Below, one piece after another: positions 46,666 through 54,258 of a DNA stretch of 54,258 nucleotides. A program made the translations under genes and the position numbers. The notes under the pieces were generated by a model that was given only the letters and a program-made list of their open reading frames with translations, was not told the origin of the DNA and did not search any database. Positions within the stretch are counted from its first letter, which is position 1. Every line of letters starts with the position of its first letter. The stretch covers positions 1 through 54,258 of IMG/VR virus record IMGVR_UViG_3300034110_001257, one strand, 5' to 3'. The DNA comes from a virus.

Positions 46666-46935
46666 ATGCACCCATCCATGCAACTGCGCATCAACAGCCT
46701 GGCTGACATGCGAGCACGCACGCTCATGGCTACCGCTGAGTTCTACGAAAAGATTGGGCGCCCTGCTCCGCCTCCTGGCCCGCGGTACCAGGCGGTTGCC
46801 AAGGGCAAGGCGTGGCACATCATTGAAATCGCCACCGGCAAGACCAAGGGCTTTTGCTTCAGTCATCAAGCGGCCATGAAGTTTGTAGACGCGATGGAGG
46901 CAGCCACGGCGAGCAAGCAAGGCAGCATGCAATGA
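46666..46935 (+). CDS. Small phage protein, unknown
   Basis: The 89-residue product (MHPSMQLRINSLADMRARTL, RYQAVAKGKAWHIIEIATGK, GFCFSHQAAMKFVDAMEA) has a compact beta-beta-helix look. A start at MQLRIN (46678) is possible. It overlaps the next gene by four bases. Confidence 0.6.
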   Translation: MHPSMQLRINSLADMRARTLMATAEFYEKIGRPAPPPGPRYQAVAKGKAWHIIEIATGKTKGFCFSHQAAMKFVDAMEAATASKQGSMQ

Positions 46936-47390
46936 GCAAGCGCAAGCCCCACAACATGCGGGCCAGGCTGGAGCGCACCTGCAGGGCCTTGGTATCGACC
47001 AACAACGCGGCCGTAGTGAATATCGATCCCAGCGGCCAGCAGGTGCTGATCAACTGGAAGAACCTCAAGCAGATCTACGTGCGGCAAGTCGTCGACGCGG
47101 TCTGCGACATCCCGCACCGCTGGACCATCTATCTCAGCGTGCTTTGCCGGACGGAGTTCGGGGAGCGGTACCACAAGTCGATTGAGGTCGCGCCCCAGGG
47201 TAACTACCGCGCCGAGCACCTGACCGACGTGATCGAAACGACCTACATGGACCTGCGGGCCACCGCCAACCCTAATCACCTGGTGGCGGCCGGCTGGATC
47301 GCCATACCTACAGACACAACGCTCGACGAAGCTGAGGCCGCAAAGGTCTTTGCTGCTGTCGGCGCCTGGAATCAGCAGAAAGCAGCATGA
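46932..47390 (+). CDS. Hypothetical phage protein, partially duplicated downstream
   Basis: The 152-residue product (MSKRKPHNMRARLERTCRAL, VNIDPSGQQVLINWKNLKQI, ATANPNHLVAAGWIAIPTDT) has no recognised domain. It is coupled to the previous gene by ATGA. Its C-terminal third (DLRATANPNHLVAAGWIAIP) recurs as an orphan fragment at 49345-49497, beyond an inserted gene. Confidence 0.7.
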   Translation: MSKRKPHNMRARLERTCRALVSTNNAAVVNIDPSGQQVLINWKNLKQIYVRQVVDAVCDIPHRWTIYLSVLCRTEFGERYHKSIEVAPQGNYRAEHLTDVIETTYMDLRATANPNHLVAAGWIAIPTDTTLDEAEAAKVFAAVGAWNQQKAA

Positions 47391-47476
47391 AACGCATCAC
47401 CGCGCGTCCGGCACGGCCGGCGCCAGCAGCACATAACTCTGCCGCCCAGCGGCATCGCCCATCAGGAGACGCAGCA

Positions 47477-47824
47477 ATGTCCAAGCCCACTGATACCACA
47501 GAGTTCCTGCAGGAGCTCAACGGCGGCGCCTTCGCCAGCCAAATCGGTCACGCCCTTTCGGAAGTAGCCGCAGGCGTTGTCGATCACGGTAAGGCTGGGA
47601 AGATCACCATCACCCTGGACTTCAGCCAGATCGGCGATTCCCACCAGGTGAAGATCAAGCACAAGCTCGACTACAAAGTGCCGACCAAGCGCGGCACGCG
47701 CAGCGAGAACACCAGCCTCGACACGCCGATGTACGTCGGCACCGGCGGGAACATCTCCCTCTTCCCTGAAAAGCATGACCAGCTCTTCAGCCGTGACGAA
47801 GCACCTGTGCACCCACGCACCTAA
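47477..47824 (+). CDS. Hypothetical phage protein upstream of DUF2303 gene
   Basis: The 115-residue product (MSKPTDTTEFLQELNGGAFA, SEVAAGVVDHGKAGKITITLD, MYVGTGGNISLFPEKHDQLF) resembles the small partner usually found in front of YfdQ-type genes. AGGAG lies eight bases before this ATG. An in-frame ATG at 47387 overlapping the previous stop would add an unlikely Pro/Ala/Arg-rich leader. Confidence 0.7.
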   Translation: MSKPTDTTEFLQELNGGAFASQIGHALSEVAAGVVDHGKAGKITITLDFSQIGDSHQVKIKHKLDYKVPTKRGTRSENTSLDTPMYVGTGGNISLFPEKHDQLFSRDEAPVHPRT

Positions 47825-47844
47825 GCACCTACAAGGAAACACGC

Positions 47845-48660
47845 ATGTCCCTCAGCAAAGAAGCTCTCGAACTTATTCAAGAAAATGCGGTAGCTGCAGC
47901 TGGCATCCAACTGCCGGCCCTCGGCAAAGTTGCCGTTGTTCCGCAGAACTTCAACGTGGTTGATCTGGAACGCTACCAGGCCGGCCGTAACCGCTTCCGT
48001 GGAACCTACTCCACCCACTCTCTGGCCGACTACAGTGCCTACGTCGTCGAGCGCGCCGTGCCAGCCGCCCGCGGCTTCATAGACCAGGACAGCATGAGCT
48101 GCATCGTGCTGTTCAATATTGGTACTGCTGAGGTGCCGGGCCACGCTGATGACCGCGCGGTACTGCGCCTCAAGGCTTCGGCTGCGTTCGCCGCCGTTCA
48201 GGCGGTGTGCGGCCAGAGCCTGGTGCAGAAGGCCATGAGCGACTGGATCGAAGACTGGAACCAGCACTTGTCGGCCACCGATGAGAATGGCCAGACCATG
48301 ACCATCGCCAAAGCGATCGCCGCAGTGCGCACCATCACCGTGAAGGCATCGTCCGAGAGCGACCACGCCGTGGGTGAAACCCGCGCCAGTCGCAGCACCA
48401 TGGACCAGATCGAAGCCAGCAGCAAAGAAACCCTGCCGGCCTGGCTGGACTTCAAGGTCGTTCCGTTCGAAGGCCTGAGCGAGCAAGTGATCCGCCTGCG
48501 TGTGTCCGTCATCACCGGCGGCTCACAACCCGTGCTGAAGCTGCGCTGGATCGGCGAGGAAGCCCAGCGCGAAGCCATCGCCCAGGAATTCAAGACGGTA
48601 CTCGACACTAAGATTGGCGCCGGTGCGAAGCTATCCTTGGGCACCTTTGACGCGAAGTAA
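47845..48660 (+). CDS. DUF2303 (YfdQ-like) protein
   Basis: The 271-residue product (MSLSKEALELIQENAVAAAG, ALGKVAVVPQNFNVVDLERY, YSTHSLADYSAYVVER, FRGT...) matches DUF2303/YfdQ proteins found in the early arms of many prophages. No enzyme motif is evident and the function is unknown. It has GGA before the ATG and is followed by a terminator. Confidence 0.8.
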   Translation: MSLSKEALELIQENAVAAAGIQLPALGKVAVVPQNFNVVDLERYQAGRNRFRGTYSTHSLADYSAYVVERAVPAARGFIDQDSMSCIVLFNIGTAEVPGHADDRAVLRLKASAAFAAVQAVCGQSLVQKAMSDWIEDWNQHLSATDENGQTMTIAKAIAAVRTITVKASSESDHAVGETRASRSTMDQIEASSKETLPAWLDFKVVPFEGLSEQVIRLRVSVITGGSQPVLKLRWIGEEAQREAIAQEFKTVLDTKIGAGAKLSLGTFDAK

Positions 48661-48671
48661 ACGATGGCCGT

Positions 48672-48696
48672 GCCCTCGCTTTGCGGGGGCTTTCTT
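48672..48696 (+). terminator. Terminator after DUF2303 gene
   Basis: GCCCTCGC-TTT-GCGGGGGC (one T-G pair) followed by TTTCTTC. Confidence 0.7.
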
Positions 48697-48711
48697 CAGC
48701 GATCAGCGCGC

Positions 48712-49212
48712 TCACTCAAAGAGAGCTGAAGGGAACCGACTCCTAGAGATGATGAGTTTGTCCCCTGCCACGTAACCCCTTGTACGAGCGGCGTTCATGT
48801 ATGCGCGAAGACTTTTGCCGTTGGGCATCGTTACCAATACCTGATAGATATCTTCGCTACCGCCAAAGGTTTCCGCCCTTGCGCGTACCATTTCATCAAA
48901 CTGCAAGGAGTCAATGCAGCAAATCTCCTGTCCTTCCACGCAAACCAAGCCAAGGAAAACCTTTTTATAGTGTTTTTTTGCGCTTTCTATCGCTGCAAGG
49001 ACATCCGATGAGAAGTTGAAAAGATACTCGGCATGAGTGCCATTTGGCTCTTGCCTGTACTTCAGGAAAAGACACGTATCAGCGTTGATTAAGAAAGCGT
49101 TGTTTACCTTCTTACCCTCGAGCCGTAAGGAGTTGATGGCTGTAAAGCGATCATCCTCAGCAATCTGCATTAATGCCGCACCCAAATTCTGGTGCTCGGT
49201 ACGAATTTTCAT
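48712..49212 (-). CDS. Orphan protein of 166 residues, unknown
   Basis: The product (MKIRTEHQNLGAALMQIAED...) has alternating strands and helices (NAFLINADTCLFLKYRQ, AEYLFNFSSDVLAAIESAKK, VFLGLVCVEGQEICCIDSLQ) and ends SRFPSALFE. The strand-rich core with LKYR and VEGQE could recall a degraded PD-(D/E)XK fold, but I do not claim it. It is AT-richer than its neighbours and reversed relative to the arm, and lies beside the TIR gene within the same insertion, so it may be defence cargo. Confidence 0.6.
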   Translation of the reverse strand: MKIRTEHQNLGAALMQIAEDDRFTAINSLRLEGKKVNNAFLINADTCLFLKYRQEPNGTHAEYLFNFSSDVLAAIESAKKHYKKVFLGLVCVEGQEICCIDSLQFDEMVRARAETFGGSEDIYQVLVTMPNGKSLRAYMNAARTRGYVAGDKLIISRSRFPSALFE

Positions 49213-49344
49213 TGTTGCTCCATAACCCGGCTCCATGCCGGCCTGACATCAAACACCAACCGATCTCAAAAAGCCACCACACCAAGGTCGCACCGGCCAC
49301 GGAGGGCAGCGCATGCAACGGAGACACCCTGATTGCACCAGACT

Positions 49345-49497
49345 GACCTGCGGGCCACGGCCCACTCCAATCACCTGGTTGCGGCCGGCTGGATCGCCAT
49401 CCCCGCTGATACAACGCTGGTCGAAGCAAGGGCCGCCGAGATTTACCTGCTGTCGGCGCATGGTTCCATTGACGTCAGCTCGATTTATCGTCCTTAG
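49345..49497 (+). pseudogene. Truncated duplicate of the 46932 gene 3' end
   Basis: In frame from 49345 one reads DLRATAHSNHLVAAGWIAIP, then ADTTLVEARAAEIYLLSAHG and a stop. This repeats the C-terminal part of the 46932-47390 protein. The rest of the gene is missing. The fragment lies at the junction of inserted genes and overlaps the end of the TIR gene on the other strand. Confidence 0.75.
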
Positions 49498-50302
49498 CTG
49501 AAGCTTTACGAGGCTTAACGACCGGAGTAAACGTGACCTTTCGATGCCTACTTAAGACATCTTGAACAAATTGCTGATCGACACCTAGATCATGTGATCT
49601 TTTCAATATTTCTTGAATGGTAACTTCATCATTAATCGCCATGTCAAAGATTATCTCTTCGGGAGACTTGTGAAACCGAGAGAATCCGGCGTGCGATTCC
49701 ATGGAAACCACTTGACGCTGCTCAAGGTCCCTCACTCGACTTGAGAGGGACCGGGTATTGGACAATATTTCCGCAAGAATGCTCTGCTCTGACCTAGGCT
49801 CCACATTTTCAGTTTGAGGGGTGCTTTTGATAGCTTCTTTAAACCGTTGATCAAACTGTGGCCAGTAAGTATCAAAAACTTGACGAAGAATTCTTTCATC
49901 AAGGCGACTCTGATCCAAGCAAGAGTTCAGAGAACAAATCAGCCCCCACATGGAGGTTCGCTCTGGAAAGGTGTGATTGAATTGTGCGAGGGGATCTTCA
50001 ATTTCGCTACTTTGCAAGTCAATCAAGAACGTGCAGACACGATTTGTGCTGAGACCTTTAGCTAATGCCCCAGTTTCAAACAAGATCCAAGGCTTATTTT
50101 TGTTTTCCTGTGTCAGACAAACAATTCCGGCGGCAGTATCTTTCAGCTGATCCGATATTTCAGAAAACCAAATAGCGCCTTTATCAATGTCACGCGTGGA
50201 TATCCATGGCTGCGAAGCCTGCAATACGCACTTAATCCAATCGCTAATCAATTCAGCAACAGCCTTGCTACGCTGGCCCGACCAACTAACAAATACCTTC
50301 AT
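49475..50302 (-). CDS. TIR-domain protein, candidate NADase defence effector
   Basis: The 275-residue product begins MKVFVSWSGQRSKAVAELISDW, a TIR-type first strand and helix. DIDKGAIWFSEISDQLKDTAAGIVCLTQEN and PWILFETGAL follow in outline; Glu76 is in the place of the NADase catalytic Glu. The C-terminal 130 residues are helical with a coiled-coil part (ILSNTRSLSSRVRDLEQRQV). Bacterial TIR proteins commonly act as NAD-degrading effectors of anti-phage systems. Here it stands alone, AT-rich, inside the accessory arm. The start could also be MRFRMKVF four codons earlier. Confidence 0.8.
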   Translation of the reverse strand: MKVFVSWSGQRSKAVAELISDWIKCVLQASQPWISTRDIDKGAIWFSEISDQLKDTAAGIVCLTQENKNKPWILFETGALAKGLSTNRVCTFLIDLQSSEIEDPLAQFNHTFPERTSMWGLICSLNSCLDQSRLDERILRQVFDTYWPQFDQRFKEAIKSTPQTENVEPRSEQSILAEILSNTRSLSSRVRDLEQRQVVSMESHAGFSRFHKSPEEIIFDMAINDEVTIQEILKRSHDLGVDQQFVQDVLSRHRKVTFTPVVKPRKASAKDDKSS

Positions 50303-50416
50303 ACGAAATCTCATCCAGTGGCTACCTAGCGAGTAATGTCGCACGGCCACCACTAAAAAATCTAGCACCGCTGCCCGCCAGCGCCTTCCCCTATTCAACG
50401 ATAACGCGTCCCAGCG

Positions 50417-50800
50417 TCAGGTCAGGTCGAGGATCAGAAGCAACAGCAAAGCATCCTCGATCGTGTTGATCCGCACCGCCCAGTGCTCATTCTGGGGGAG
50501 TGAGAAGCTGTCCGGGAATTGTGCTCGAACATGAGCCGCGCTGTATCTTTTTGCCCTAGTCACAGGCGGTCGCCATTGGAATGTCAGCCAATCCTGAGTC
50601 GGCATGAGGGCAAACCAGCACTCTCCATCAACTTCGATTCCTACTGAGCGCACTTCACCCTGACGCTTCCGGTAGCAGGTGACCGATTTCATGCAGACGA
50701 GGGTTCCGATCAGCAATGCGTACGCCTCTTTTGCGCACCCGTCACGGATGTAGTCGTAGTAATCACCTATCCATGCTGTGTCTTCACCGATCTTCAGCAT
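50417..50800 (-). CDS. Hypothetical protein, unknown
   Basis: The 127-residue product (MLKIGEDTAWIGDYYDYIRD, CYRKRQGEVRSVGIEVDGEC, WFALMPTQDWLTFQWRPP) is a mixed alpha/beta protein with a hydrophobic C-terminal end (DALLLLLILDLT). GGAGG lies before the ATG. It is oriented with the TIR gene, 100 bases upstream of it. No family recognised. Confidence 0.6.
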   Translation of the reverse strand: MLKIGEDTAWIGDYYDYIRDGCAKEAYALLIGTLVCMKSVTCYRKRQGEVRSVGIEVDGECWFALMPTQDWLTFQWRPPVTRAKRYSAAHVRAQFPDSFSLPQNEHWAVRINTIEDALLLLLILDLT

Positions 50801-50886
50801 CAGCTGCCCTCCAATCAACAGCTCAACTGTAGCCCAATCAGAACAGCGCCTCCTCGGCGAGGGCGGCGCCTGCAATGGAGATCCCC

Positions 50887-51270
50887 ATGAGCAACTACAA
50901 CTGCGACTACGTTCGTCGCACCTACGATGTCCCTGCCGAGGTTGGGCGCCGCGTGATCGCCAACGGCGAGCCTGGCGTAATCATGGCCGACCGCGGGCAG
51001 TACATCGGCGCAATCCTTGACAGCGACCCGAAGAAGCGCATTCGCAACTACCACCCGACTTGGGAAATGCAGTACGGCGAAATGGCTGAGAAGCTGCCGC
51101 TTAAACGCTACCAGGTGCTGGTGGCCGGATGGGACTGGTGGGACATCACCAATCGAACCATCGTCGATGTCTTCGCCAGCACGCCCTCGCAGGCCAAGTA
51201 CAAGGCCTACGAGCGATGCGAGTACCACGACATCGAGTGCATGTTCGGCTTCAAGGTGCGCCGAGCCTGA
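50887..51270 (+). CDS. Hypothetical phage protein
   Basis: The 127-residue product (MSNYNCDYVRRTYDVPAEVG, RRVIANGEPGVIMADRGQYI, YQVLVAGWDWWDITNRTIVD) is of a type I associate with Pseudomonas phage early arms. The N-terminal block resembles small SH3-like barrels. GGAG lies six bases before the ATG. It returns to the rightward direction of the phage arm. Confidence 0.65.
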   Translation: MSNYNCDYVRRTYDVPAEVGRRVIANGEPGVIMADRGQYIGAILDSDPKKRIRNYHPTWEMQYGEMAEKLPLKRYQVLVAGWDWWDITNRTIVDVFASTPSQAKYKAYERCEYHDIECMFGFKVRRA

Positions 51271-51325
51271 CCATCCGGCGCTGCCCGCCAGCGACTAATC
51301 TGCTCCGGCATTGGCCTATCTGATC

Positions 51326-51733
51326 TCAGTTCCGTTTATCGTCATCCGTTGGAGGGCTGTACATCCCTCTATCCTCGCTGAGTCGGTGAAAAGGCGACCG
51401 CTTCAGCCGAGGGATTGCGAAATGGTAAACAATCAACAGCGTTGCCCATCCAGCAAGGCAGAAAATCGAACGCTCGCTTGTGCTCAATGACAGGGCGAAA
51501 GAGATTGCCACTATCGCAAACATGATGCTGACGAAGAAGAATCCAGTCGCCAGGGCATTGACGAGGAAATTAAGCCTATGCCAACGATCTGGGATCAGTT
51601 CGAGGGGGCCTGTGGCGATCAGAGCAATTCCAAACGGCACAGAATAGCTGATCAACGAAGCAGATGGCTTTCCCAGCCAAAGAAACGCTATCCAAATCGC
51701 GAGCCCTATGAATGATGCCGTTCGGGTCTTCAT
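51326..51733 (-). CDS. Small multi-pass membrane protein
   Basis: The 135-residue product has about four hydrophobic segments (FIGLAIWIAFLWLG, YSVPFGIALIATGPL, FLVNALATGFFFVSIMFAIVAISFAL in outline, IFCLAGWATLLIVYHFAI) and a polar C-terminus. The start is MKTRTASF. Reversed relative to the arm and possibly an envelope or exclusion protein. Unknown family. Confidence 0.6.
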   Translation of the reverse strand: MKTRTASFIGLAIWIAFLWLGKPSASLISYSVPFGIALIATGPLELIPDRWHRLNFLVNALATGFFFVSIMFAIVAISFALSLSTSERSIFCLAGWATLLIVYHFAIPRLKRSPFHRLSEDRGMYSPPTDDDKRN

Positions 51734-51929
51734 CGCGGCAGCTCCTGATCTTGGCGATCTTCCTCGATCTCGCAACCCCATTACCACCATCCTTGTTTGG
51801 TGAGCGGCGAAGCATATCACCTGCCTGCTACATTCACCCAGACGGCGCCGCCCGCCAGCGCCTTCCCATATTCAACGACAACACTTCTCCGTAGGTGGCA
51901 GGATTGGAACACTCCAGCACGCGGCAGGG

Positions 51930-52199
51930 TCACCAGTTGAGATGCTGTCCTAGCAGATCAATCGCGACATCCTGAGCCTGGACGCTCACCTCAGCATTCC
52001 AGCCTTTGGTCGCGTTCCAGTAATTACATGATCCCGTAGAGGAGGGATCACGCCAGCACATGACATCGCCCTGCTCGATCTGGGCAGTCGACTGCAACGC
52101 AATGACGGTGTAGGCGCTCTGCTCCTCCACCCAGATTGCGATACGATCCTGGTTAATCCTTTCAACCACGCCAATAGTCAGCACTCCGGTTCTCTCCAT
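51930..52199 (-). CDS. Small hypothetical protein
   Basis: The 89-residue product (MERTGVLTIGVVERINQDRI, AIWVEEQSAYTVIALQSTAQ, EQGDVMCWRDPSSTGSCNYW) has a small beta-barrel look. AGG lies six bases before this ATG; upstream in-frame starts exist. Unknown function. Confidence 0.55.
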   Translation of the reverse strand: MERTGVLTIGVVERINQDRIAIWVEEQSAYTVIALQSTAQIEQGDVMCWRDPSSTGSCNYWNATKGWNAEVSVQAQDVAIDLLGQHLNW

Positions 52200-52288
52200 A
52201 GAAGGCCTGTGCAGCATCAAACACGATACGACATCAAAATGCCACCACCCGAAAGAGGGGCGCCCTCACCTTGGATAACACTAAGGGC

Positions 52289-52387
52289 TTAAGCGCCTCG
52301 GTTCCAATGGTATGCGACTGCCAGCACGGTGAATGCCAATACCGATTCGGCAACCAGGAACACGCCGTAGAAGTCTTCCGAAAACAT
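52289..52387 (-). CDS. Tiny single-TM protein
   Basis: The frame encodes 32 residues, MFSEDFYGVFLVAESVLAFT and VLAVAYHWNRGA, one membrane helix with a short positive end. Only a weak AGAG site precedes it. It lies among other small reversed membrane-protein genes. Confidence 0.4.
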   Translation of the reverse strand: MFSEDFYGVFLVAESVLAFTVLAVAYHWNRGA

Positions 52388-52492
52388 GACTGAATCTCTG
52401 AGAGGCCGCCTTGCCCTGTGCTTAGCGGGACTGGCTCAGAGCCATCAGGCTTCTCAGAAGTTCAAAGCTCTCATACTTCAGCTATCGGTGCC

Positions 52493-52690
52493 TTAGCGCT
52501 TGCCGCCAAGTACGGGTGGTAAAGCCGTGAAGAACCAATAGATCCCTGTTCCTAACACCAAGGTCCACCGGCTTTCGGGGTTGAGAAACATCCCGACTAC
52601 CCCAAGCGCGATCAGCATCACGCCTGACCACCGTCTGCGCTTCGGATTGAACCATAGCTGGAACGTTCGAAGCCTCTCACGCAAACGCAT
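52493..52690 (-). CDS. Small two-TM protein
   Basis: The 65-residue product (MRLRERLRTFQLWFNPKRRR, WSGVMLIALGVVGMFLNPES, WTLVLGTGIYWFFTALPPVL) has a very basic N-terminus and two membrane helices. GGAG lies seven bases before the ATG. Unknown function. Confidence 0.6.
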   Translation of the reverse strand: MRLRERLRTFQLWFNPKRRRWSGVMLIALGVVGMFLNPESRWTLVLGTGIYWFFTALPPVLGGKR

Positions 52691-52786
52691 CACCACTCTC
52701 CTTCTGGTAAGCGGCGAAGCATATCACCCCTATTCAACGATAACGCCTCCCCGGCAAGGGCGGCGCCTGCACGCAAGGACCACAAC

Positions 52787-53710
52787 ATGCCCACAGCAAT
52801 CGACCTCTTCGCCGGCCTCGGCGGATGGAGCACCGGCGCGCGCGCCGCAGGCGTCCAGGTTCTCTGGGCGGCAAACCACTGGCCGGTGGCCGTTGAATGG
52901 CACAGCGCCAACCACCCCGACACCCAGCATGTTTGCCAAGATCTGCACCAGGCGCGCTGGGAGCATGTTCCGGCGCACGACATCCTGTTGGCCTCGCCAT
53001 GCTGCCAGGGCCACGCCAAGGCCCGTGGCAAGAAGTCGGGCAACCCTGAGCACGACGCTTCGCGCTCCACTGCCTGGGCGCCAGTGTCTGCCCTTGAGTT
53101 CCACCGGCCACAGGCGGCAGTGATCGAGAACGTGCCGGAGTTCACCGACTGGGTGCTCTACCCGGCATGGCTGCAGGCGGTTCAGGCGCTTGGGTACCAG
53201 GCGGCGCCGCATATCGTCGACTGTGCCGACCTGGGCGTGCCGCAGCACAGGGTTCGATTGTTTATGGTGCTGACCCGCAGCAAGGCGCCGCTGATGCTGC
53301 AACTGCCGCAGGAACGGCACGTGCCGGCGGCCAGCTTCCTCGACTTCGACGCCGGGCGCTGGTCGCAAATCGAGAAGCCGGGCCGGGCCCAGGCCACCCT
53401 CGACCGCGTGCGCAACGGCCGCCTGCGGTTCGGCGACCGATTCATAATGCCCTACTACGGCAAGGGCTCCGGCACCACCGGCCGCGACATCAACCGACCG
53501 ATCGGCACCATCACCACTATGGACCGATGGGCACTGGTCGATGGTGACTGCATGCGGATGCTCAGCGCCAGCGAGGCGATGGCTGCCATGTCGTTCCCCG
53601 CTGACACCCTGCGTCCAGACAGCCACCGACTGACTATGCACATGGCTGGTAACGCAGTGCCACCGCTGGCTGGCCAGCGCGTTATCGAGGCCCTGTTGAA
53701 AGCCACATGA
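52787..53710 (+). CDS. DNA (cytosine-5) methyltransferase
   Basis: The 307-residue enzyme shows the ordered C5-methylase motifs: I DLFAGLGG (6-13, SAM binding), IV ASPCCQGH with catalytic Cys73 (PCCQ instead of PPCQ), VI IENV, VIII QHRVRLFMV and X GNAVPP. The target-recognition region between VIII and X is short. No restriction endonuclease gene is next to it, so it is an orphan phage methylase. It probably protects phage DNA from host restriction or alters expression. Confidence 0.9.
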   Translation: MPTAIDLFAGLGGWSTGARAAGVQVLWAANHWPVAVEWHSANHPDTQHVCQDLHQARWEHVPAHDILLASPCCQGHAKARGKKSGNPEHDASRSTAWAPVSALEFHRPQAAVIENVPEFTDWVLYPAWLQAVQALGYQAAPHIVDCADLGVPQHRVRLFMVLTRSKAPLMLQLPQERHVPAASFLDFDAGRWSQIEKPGRAQATLDRVRNGRLRFGDRFIMPYYGKGSGTTGRDINRPIGTITTMDRWALVDGDCMRMLSASEAMAAMSFPADTLRPDSHRLTMHMAGNAVPPLAGQRVIEALLKAT

Positions 53711-53817
53711 GGCTCCGCCACCGCTCCAACGCCAAGCCAATCAGGGGATGGAGAGCGAAGACGCGAGTTGTCCAAAGATCCAACATAGTCGCCAACTAAT
53801 ACGCGACACCTGCGCCG

Positions 53818-54177
53818 CTATAGCTGCGGAAAAGCTCTTACGAGAGAATCCTGAATAGTTTCCAAATTCGGCCGCGAATAGTTTCCAATGCACTCATCTA
53901 TTGACCAACTAGGATCCAATCTGATTTTTTTCGGCGTTACAGGGCATGCGCCATCAACTCCAACGCCAGAATAGTAATCATAAAACTTAAATTCCCAGTG
54001 GGGATTTCTTTCGATACACAACCACTGATTAGGAACCCCGTAAGAATCAGCAACAATCAGACCATGTAAACTAGTGGACAACACAAAATCACATGACCCT
54101 ATTTCCTCAAGAACCTGCCTAACAGGTGAATACACTGAATCGCCCCTGGTTTCGTAGACACCTCCAAGCCTCATAAT
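53818..54177 (-). pseudogene. Truncated polysaccharide pyruvyl transferase-like gene (3' part)
   Basis: The C-terminal about 115 residues contain RQVLEEIGSCDFVLSTSLHG and LIVADSYGVPNQWLCIE, the typical core of polysaccharide pyruvyl transferases that decorate exopolysaccharides. The reading frame runs on into the neighbouring transposase sequence, where it is only antisense shadow, so the 5' part is missing. AT-rich composition fits a surface-polysaccharide locus. This is probably host DNA beyond the prophage. Confidence 0.7.
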
Positions 54178-54258
54178 GAGGCCCAAATAGGAGGTGCCAT
54201 GAGTCGTCAGCGTTACCCCGAAGAATTCAAGATCGAAGCGGTCAAGCAAGTGACCGAG
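54178..54258 (+). mobile_element. Left end of an IS3-type insertion sequence with start of orfA
   Basis: From 54199 the plus strand encodes MSRQRYPEEFKIEAVKQVTE, the first 20 residues of an IS3-family OrfA (HTH transposase subunit), with GGAGG five bases before the ATG. The window ends inside it. The element border is placed near 54178, where the interrupted gene's similarity stops. The exact terminal repeat cannot be fixed from one end. Confidence 0.75.

Noticed and set aside
345-53900. Prophage attachment repeats (attL/attR)
   Set aside because: No convincing identical direct repeat was seen by eye between 345-530 and 53710-53900. The window may not include both ends.
1-54258. CRISPR arrays, tRNA or rRNA genes
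   Set aside because: No regularly spaced short repeats, tRNA cloverleaf or rRNA-like stretch were noticed. The only strong tandem repeats are coding modules of J.

Overview
The window is almost entirely one lambdoid, siphovirus-type prophage of a Pseudomonas, most likely of the P. putida group. The sequence shows GC-rich coding DNA, E. coli-type LexA boxes (CTGT-N8-ACAG), a DUF1654 gene, a PagL-type lipid A deacylase and a lambda/HK97 hybrid morphogenesis module. The species is an inference. No rRNA, tRNA or CRISPR array was seen.

Layout. From about 40.9 kb leftwards the phage reads as one long leftward programme. It starts with a YdaS/Cro-like regulator, then replication genes (lambda O-like protein, DnaB helicase), two nuclease-like genes, and an integrase lodged inside the same overlapping gene chain. 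Small early proteins and a gene in the position of a late activator follow. Next come PagL, a membrane coiled-coil pair (possible holin), small genes, HNH endonuclease, terminase, portal, ClpP-type protease, HK97-fold capsid and head-tail connectors. The tail genes follow in lambda order (terminator, tube, G/GT with a GGGAAAG slippery site, tape measure, M, L, K, I and a 2925-residue J). The left end holds a rearranged lysis region (lambda R-type endolysin, Rz/Rz1 spanins) crowded with lipoprotein genes, an O-antigen-type acyltransferase and an SOS-controlled pair of small genes.

Rightward from 41.0 kb lie the CI-type repressor and, in the same direction, a soluble protein plus a multi-pass membrane protein, an arrangement that copies lambda cI-rexA-rexB. 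Beyond it are a LexA-box DUF1654 gene, a second operator/promoter region matching the repressor operators, and an accessory arm. The arm holds an intact galU in reverse orientation, a LuxR-type HTH gene, a DUF2303 gene, a TIR-domain protein set into a duplicated gene remnant, several small membrane proteins and a cytosine-5 DNA methyltransferase. The right edge holds the 3' part of a polysaccharide pyruvyl transferase-like gene cut by the start of an IS3-type transposase.

Themes. (1) Several cargo genes could alter the cell envelope of the lysogen: acyltransferase, PagL, GalU and five lipoproteins. (2) Two candidate defence or exclusion modules are present: the Rex-like pair next to cI, and the TIR protein. 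(3) Many leftward genes are preceded by the same compact block of terminator-like hairpin, T-tract and Shine-Dalgarno site. (4) Two LexA boxes tie separate small operons directly to DNA damage, in addition to the self-cleaving repressor.
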